Assembly: GCA_030696545.1 (NCBI GenBank)
Contig: JAUYSA010000475.1
Coordinates: 1 to 17,705, forward strand
Origin: Hyphomonadaceae bacterium
GTDB taxonomy: Bacteria; Pseudomonadota; Alphaproteobacteria; Caulobacterales; Hyphomonadaceae
Direction of reading: 5' to 3'
Length of the DNA stretch: 17,705 nt
This document shows, one piece after another, positions 14,533 to 17,705 of the stretch (positions are counted from its first letter, which is position 1; every line of letters begins with the position of its first letter). The notes under the pieces were generated by a model. That model had not been told where the DNA came from, made no database searches, and was given only the letters and a program-made list of their open reading frames with translations. Made by a program: the position numbers and the translations under genes.

Positions 14533-15732
14533 TCATTCCGCCGCTTTTCGCGTCTCACGTGTGTCGGCATGATGCAGGTTAAACGCCCCGCTGGCGTCTT
14601 CACCACGCAGGGTGTCGGCGATTAGCGCCGCGAGTTCGCCGCGCGGCGCCACAAACGTCGCCGCCGGCAGGTCGAGGAGGTGGGAGCGCTTGACGGCGAT
14701 CGCGCCGCGATCCGCGATCAGTGTACGCACAAGTCCGGGTAACGTGCAGGCCAGGTTTTCGGAGAGCGTGAATCCCGCCGCTCGTGCGTTTATCCATTTC
14801 GCGGTCTGTGTGCCCTCCGGCGCGATCGACGGCACGGCATAGTAGCCGCCCTCGTAAAGCCGGTTTGGCAACAGCCATACGGAGTTATAGCCAGCCTCCA
14901 TGAAATCGCCTGCCCAGACCAGGTCCAGCTCGTTGTAGATCCGGGAAAGATCCTCCGGTGCGCGATAGCGGCCCTTGAACTCGACGTTATCAAGACCTTG
15001 AATACGTGCATGAAAGTCCGGAATTTCCTCAGGCGAGGCAATTCCGTGCATCGTGATGCGCACCTGTGGCCCAAGCTTGCGCGCCAGATCCGTCAGCAGG
15101 TCGAGGCTTCGCGTGCAGCGAAGCCGTCCAACCCACCCTATGCGCAGCGGCTCGGTATTCGGGGGAAGGGCGTCATCCCGGCCGGGCCGCACGCCATAGT
15201 CAGCGCCGGCCGCCAGCCGGTTTTCGATCAACCACGGTTTGTAGTGTCCGCGATGGCGGATCTCGAAGTAGTTTTCAAGGAAACCCGGTGAAGACACCAC
15301 CAGCCGCTTCGTGCGGCCCAGAAGCGCGCCCTCGATACGCCGAAGGGCCAGTCCGATCAGGTCTTTTCTGGTCAACAACCTATGAACGTCCAGCGCCTCA
15401 TAGATTACCGGCGTTTTCAGCCTGGCGTACCGCTTCGCAAGGAAGGCGGTCGCAAGCATGTCGAGATTGCGGGCATAGATGACGTCGGCGGAAGCGAGCA
15501 GGTCGCGCTGCGCCGCTGCGCGCTTCGCGCCGCTGAAGATGGATTTGATGCGCTGGCGATAGGCCCCGTCGAAAGTCCGGCCCAGATCGACATTTTGCCA
15601 GTCGGCCTGCACGTCGTCCCGGCGGCGCATGGTGAAGCCGACGACGTCGAGGCCATCGTCCTGAAAGCCCTGCACCCGCCGGCGAACGGCGGCGTCGGCG
15701 GCATCATGGCCGAAGAAAACAATACGCGTCAT
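14533..15732 (-). CDS. exoL: ExoL-like family 4-type glycosyltransferase
   Basis: The protein is 399 residues with a GT-B fold pattern and no membrane segments. The N-terminus MTRIVFFGHDAADAAVRRRV followed by a DVVGFTMRRR stretch resembles rhizobial ExoL. Further landmarks are YARNLDMLATAF, VIYEALDVHRLL (from 110), RIGWVGRLR (197-205) at the start of the C-terminal domain, and NRLYEGGYYAVPSIA (290-304), which occupies the position of the donor-binding E-rich motif of GT4 enzymes. ExoL adds a glucose to the growing lipid-linked oligosaccharide in succinoglycan synthesis; sugar specificity here is unknown. It is the first gene of the minus-strand operon leading through the polymerase and ParA. 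A weak AGG precedes the ATG by about ten bases. The 112-bp gap before the polymerase gene holds no convincing terminator. Confidence 0.87.
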   Translation of the reverse strand: MTRIVFFGHDAADAAVRRRVQGFQDDGLDVVGFTMRRRDDVQADWQNVDLGRTFDGAYRQRIKSIFSGAKRAAAQRDLLASADVIYARNLDMLATAFLAKRYARLKTPVIYEALDVHRLLTRKDLIGLALRRIEGALLGRTKRLVVSSPGFLENYFEIRHRGHYKPWLIENRLAAGADYGVRPGRDDALPPNTEPLRIGWVGRLRCTRSLDLLTDLARKLGPQVRITMHGIASPEEIPDFHARIQGLDNVEFKGRYRAPEDLSRIYNELDLVWAGDFMEAGYNSVWLLPNRLYEGGYYAVPSIAPEGTQTAKWINARAAGFTLSENLACTLPGLVRTLIADRGAIAVKRSHLLDLPAATFVAPRGELAALIADTLRGEDASGAFNLHHADTRETRKAAE

Positions 15733-16028
15733 GCGCGAAAAACCTGCAAGGGATGGGCCTTGTGGTCAGGCGCCGCTGCAATGGGATGCATCGGCGGTTC
15801 ATGCAACTGCATTAACCATGCACGCGAGGGTTGAACCGTTTTTATGCCGTGCAATTCACAGGGCAAAGTGGGAAAATGACCCCCGGAAGCGCTATAACGG
15901 CTTTGTCCGGACCGTCCGTGTGGGAACCGCCAGGTGCGCTTGTGCGGGGAACAATCGGCGGCTTGGCTCGCCTGTTGCGTAATATGGGGGCCGTGCCTGC
16001 CCTGGGTGGCTGGCCGGAACAGGAGTTC
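15733..16028. other. Divergent intergenic region between the exoL-like and phosphatase genes
   Basis: This stretch of about 296 bases separates the two divergent polysaccharide operons if the phosphatase starts at 16029. It holds a cluster of ATGCA/TGCAT motifs (15786-15822) described separately. The phosphatase frame stays open back to a TTG at 15831, but that extension contains low-value sequence. I see no convincing -35/-10 pair by eye. Confidence 0.6.
15786..15822. promoter_or_regulatory. Candidate operator: clustered ATGCA motifs with a 15-bp dyad
   Basis: TGCAT-TAACC-ATGCA at 15808-15822 is an exact 5-bp inverted repeat with a 5-bp centre, the usual geometry of a dimeric regulator site. 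Two more copies (ATGCAT at 15786 and ATGCA at 15801) lie just to the left. The position, about 75 bases upstream of the exoL-like start, suits control of one or both operons. No regulator can be named. Confidence 0.35.
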
Positions 16029-16949
16029 ATGTTGACACGTCCGCAAGAGCGGATCCTCGAGGCAGTATCAAGCCTCGCACGAACGGCCTGCAACGCGCTG
16101 GCCGCTTTCGGCCGCCGCATCGCGAGCGTTTTTGTCGCCGCCGAACCTCCCTCGCTAACCAAGGAAGTCCATATTCCGGGGCCGCCTGCGCTCGTTCCGC
16201 CAGGAAGGCGTGTTTACGCGGTCGGTGACGTACATGGCCGCGCCGACCTGCTCATCCGCCTGCTTCAGGACCTGCACGCCGATATCGCACGCGGTGGATT
16301 CGAGGGGCGTCCTATCCTCGTCATGCTAGGCGATTATGTGGATCGCGGCTTCCAGTCGAAGGACGTCATTGATGTCCTGATGGGCGAGTTGATGTCCCCG
16401 TTCGAGACATATTTCCTTAAGGGCAACCACGAAGCGGCGATGCTTCAGTTCATGACCGACCCGTCCATTGGCCCACGCTGGGCCGAATTCGGCGGCGTGG
16501 AGACGCTGGTTTCCTACGGAGTACGCCCGCCGCGCACGCGCACATCGCCGGATGAATGGTCAGCCGCATGTGAAGCACTCAACAAGGCGATGCCGCCGGA
16601 ACACGTTCAATTTCTCACGAATCTCGACCTCAGCGTCCGTATTGGCGATTACCTTTTCGTCCATGCTGGCGTTCGGCCCGGCGTGCCGCTGGATCAGCAG
16701 ACCGAGCGGGATCTGTTGTGGATCCGTGATGAATTCCTGGCGGATAGCCGCGCCCTCGGAGCTGTAATTGTTCACGGACACACGCCGACACGCACGCCCC
16801 ATAAAGATTCACGTCGTATAGGTCTCGATACCGGCGCCTATCTCAGCGGGCGTCTTACTGCCGCCCGTTTCGAGCACGACAGCGTCGAATTCATTTCAAC
16901 CGGCCCGCGCGTCGATGCGGTTCCGGCGGTCAAGGTTTCTCAGGAGTGA
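16029..16949 (+). CDS. PPP-family metallophosphatase (serine/threonine phosphatase-like)
   Basis: The protein is 306 residues from ATG 16029. The five metal-binding signatures of the PPP superfamily are all visible: GDVHGR (66-71), GDYVDRG (101-107), GNHE (132-135), VHAGVRPG (211-218) and HGHTP (249-253). They coordinate two metal ions for phosphoester hydrolysis. Bacterial members include Ser/Thr protein phosphatases and ApaH-like dinucleotide hydrolases; I cannot tell which. The 60 or so residues before the domain are variable. The frame is open from TTG 15831, but AGGAG at 16021-16025 and the conserved length favour 16029. It sits directly in front of the export lipoprotein gene, whose ribosome binding site overlaps this stop codon, so the two are tightly coupled. 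A regulatory role in polymer synthesis or export is plausible. Confidence 0.9.
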   Translation: MLTRPQERILEAVSSLARTACNALAAFGRRIASVFVAAEPPSLTKEVHIPGPPALVPPGRRVYAVGDVHGRADLLIRLLQDLHADIARGGFEGRPILVMLGDYVDRGFQSKDVIDVLMGELMSPFETYFLKGNHEAAMLQFMTDPSIGPRWAEFGGVETLVSYGVRPPRTRTSPDEWSAACEALNKAMPPEHVQFLTNLDLSVRIGDYLFVHAGVRPGVPLDQQTERDLLWIRDEFLADSRALGAVIVHGHTPTRTPHKDSRRIGLDTGAYLSGRLTAARFEHDSVEFISTGPRVDAVPAVKVSQE

Positions 16950-16953
16950 CAAG

Positions 16954-17535
16954 ATGAATCCGCTCAAGAAGCTTGTTCTGGCCATGGCGGGTCTCGGCGC
17001 AATGGCGCTCGCTGCCTGCTCGACGGGTCCAGAACAGGGCGACCCGCAGGAGCTGACACAGGCCGGCATGGGCATCACGGGCTACAAGCTCGGCTCAGGC
17101 GACGAGATCAAGGTCACGGTCTATGGTGAACCCGAGCTTTCCGGTCCCTTTGTGGTCGACGGGCAGGGCTCGATCTCCATGTCGCTGGTTGGCCAGGTCG
17201 AGGTCGTGAACCTGTCGCTCACCGAAACAAGCCGCATGCTCGAAAACAAGCTGAAGGATGGCTGGCTGAAGGATCCCAAAGTCACCACCGAACTGGTGAA
17301 GGGCCGCCCCTATTACATTCTCGGCGAAGTAAGTCGTCCCGGCGAATATCCCTTTGTCTCGGGTCTTACCGTGATGAATGCTATCGCCAGCGCGGGTGAC
17401 TTCACCTATCGCGCCGATCGCAATCGTATCCTGGTCAAAAGCGCCGACAGCCCCAACGAACGCGAGGTTGTTCTCACGCCGACCACAACCGTTCGCCCCG
17501 GGGACACTATCCGTATTCGCGAACGCTTCTTCTAG
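16954..17535 (+). CDS. Polysaccharide export lipoprotein (Wza/ExoF-type, Poly_export and SLBB)
   Basis: The protein is 193 residues, with ATG at 16954 and AGGAG at 16942-16946. A signal peptide with lipobox LAAC (Cys22) marks it as an outer-membrane lipoprotein. Residues 44-115 form the Poly_export domain (YKLGSGDEIKVTVYGEPEL, then VDGQGSISMSLVGQVEV), and 117-165 an SLBB-type motif (YYILGEVSRPGEYPF, then LTVMNAIASAGDF). The C-terminus is RPGDTIRIRERFF. This is the short form of the family, lacking the second SLBB and C-terminal amphipathic helix of E. coli Wza, as in many alphaproteobacterial and rhizobial clusters. It should form or contribute to the periplasmic/outer-membrane export channel for the polymer made by the neighbouring genes. 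The frame is open upstream to 16915, inside the phosphatase gene, but that start is unsupported. Confidence 0.94.
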   Translation: MNPLKKLVLAMAGLGAMALAACSTGPEQGDPQELTQAGMGITGYKLGSGDEIKVTVYGEPELSGPFVVDGQGSISMSLVGQVEVVNLSLTETSRMLENKLKDGWLKDPKVTTELVKGRPYYILGEVSRPGEYPFVSGLTVMNAIASAGDFTYRADRNRILVKSADSPNEREVVLTPTTTVRPGDTIRIRERFF

Positions 17536-17593
17536 ACTAATGCCTGTCAGGCGAATGCCCTGACGAGCTTCACATGCTGACGGATGAGCTATC

Positions 17594-17705
17594 TTGAACC
17601 ACCTGCCTCTCTCTGATGGTAAACGATCCAGGCAGGTGAACTGTTTGTCGCGGTCGTTCAGCGCCGTGCTTGCTGCATCAGCCATAACGTTGTTCAGCCC
17701 GGCTG
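17594..17705 (+). CDS. Start of a secreted or outer-membrane protein gene, cut by the window edge
   Basis: A frame beginning at TTG 17594 (alternative GTG 17636) runs open to the end of the window. The encoded N-terminus has basic residues followed by a hydrophobic run (LSRSFSAVLAASAITLFSP), which fits a signal peptide. It follows the Wza-type gene by 58 bp on the same strand. Beta-barrel outer-membrane proteins are often encoded right after short Wza-type lipoproteins in such loci, but the family cannot be read from 37 codons. The start is unresolved because neither candidate has a clear ribosome binding site. Confidence 0.4.
   Translation, partial: MNHLPLSDGKRSRQVNCLSRSFSAVLAASAITLFSPA
17600..17638. 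repeat. 9-bp inverted repeat at the start of the truncated last gene
   Basis: CACCTGCCT (17600-17608) and AGGCAGGTG (17630-17638) are exact reverse complements separated by 21 bases. The right arm contains the candidate GTG start at 17636. It may be a leader hairpin affecting translation or a regulator site. There is no T-run for a terminator. A shorter dyad, GTCAGG/CCTGAC (17546-17551 and 17559-17564), sits just before it. Confidence 0.45.

Noticed and set aside
17095..17685. 196-codon minus-strand frame opposite the export lipoprotein gene
   Set aside because: Fully explained as antisense of the Poly_export/SLBB coding region.
1..17705. CRISPR array, tRNA/rRNA genes or insertion sequences
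   Set aside because: No regularly spaced repeats, no cloverleaf-like segment with a CCA end, and no transposase or terminal inverted repeats were seen on either strand by eye.

Overview
This is a GC-rich chromosomal segment that looks alphaproteobacterial. The pointers are the ispA-dxs isoprenoid pair, several proteins resembling the succinoglycan (Exo) enzymes of rhizobia, and promoter-like sites of the EcfG (alphaproteobacterial general stress response) type. A Caulobacterales/Hyphomonadaceae-like host is my best guess, but nothing here fixes the genus. No tRNA, rRNA, CRISPR array, insertion sequence or integrase was seen. Apart from the two edge fragments, every gene looks intact.

Layout. 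(1) 1-2700: the 3' part of a farnesyl diphosphate synthase gene (ispA) and dxs, both feeding isoprenoid precursor supply. (2) 2790-4924: a membrane-anchored TIR-domain protein with a large unrecognised C-terminal region, facing a small conserved-looking hypothetical gene; their stop codons interlock. (3) 4997-7398: three envelope or stress-type genes: an AI-2E/PerM family membrane protein with a near-ideal EcfG-type promoter, a small DUF6491-like secreted protein followed by a strong terminator, and a PRC-barrel protein. (4) 7513-11805, + strand: a PAP2 phosphatase, an ExoM-like and an ExoA-like glycosyltransferase separated by a membrane-anchored protein of unknown function, then an ExoI-like staphylococcal-nuclease-fold protein. 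(5) 15732-11802, - strand: an ExoL-like glycosyltransferase, a Wzy/O-antigen-ligase family polymerase, a ParA-type ATPase and an overlapping 121-residue protein. (6) 16029-end, + strand: a PPP-family metallophosphatase, a Wza/ExoF-type export lipoprotein, and the first codons of a secreted or outer-membrane protein cut by the window edge.

Regions 4-6 read as one exopolysaccharide locus. Glycosyltransferases build a repeat unit on a lipid carrier, the PAP2 enzyme may recycle the carrier phosphate, the Wzy-like protein polymerises, and the Wza-like lipoprotein belongs to the export channel. The priming transferase, flippase and Wzc-type co-polymerase are not in the window and probably lie to the right. 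The least explained parts are the ParA ATPase plus its small partner inside the polysaccharide operon (possibly positioning the machinery in the cell), the TIR-transmembrane-ectodomain protein, and the unknown protein between the ExoM-like and ExoA-like enzymes.
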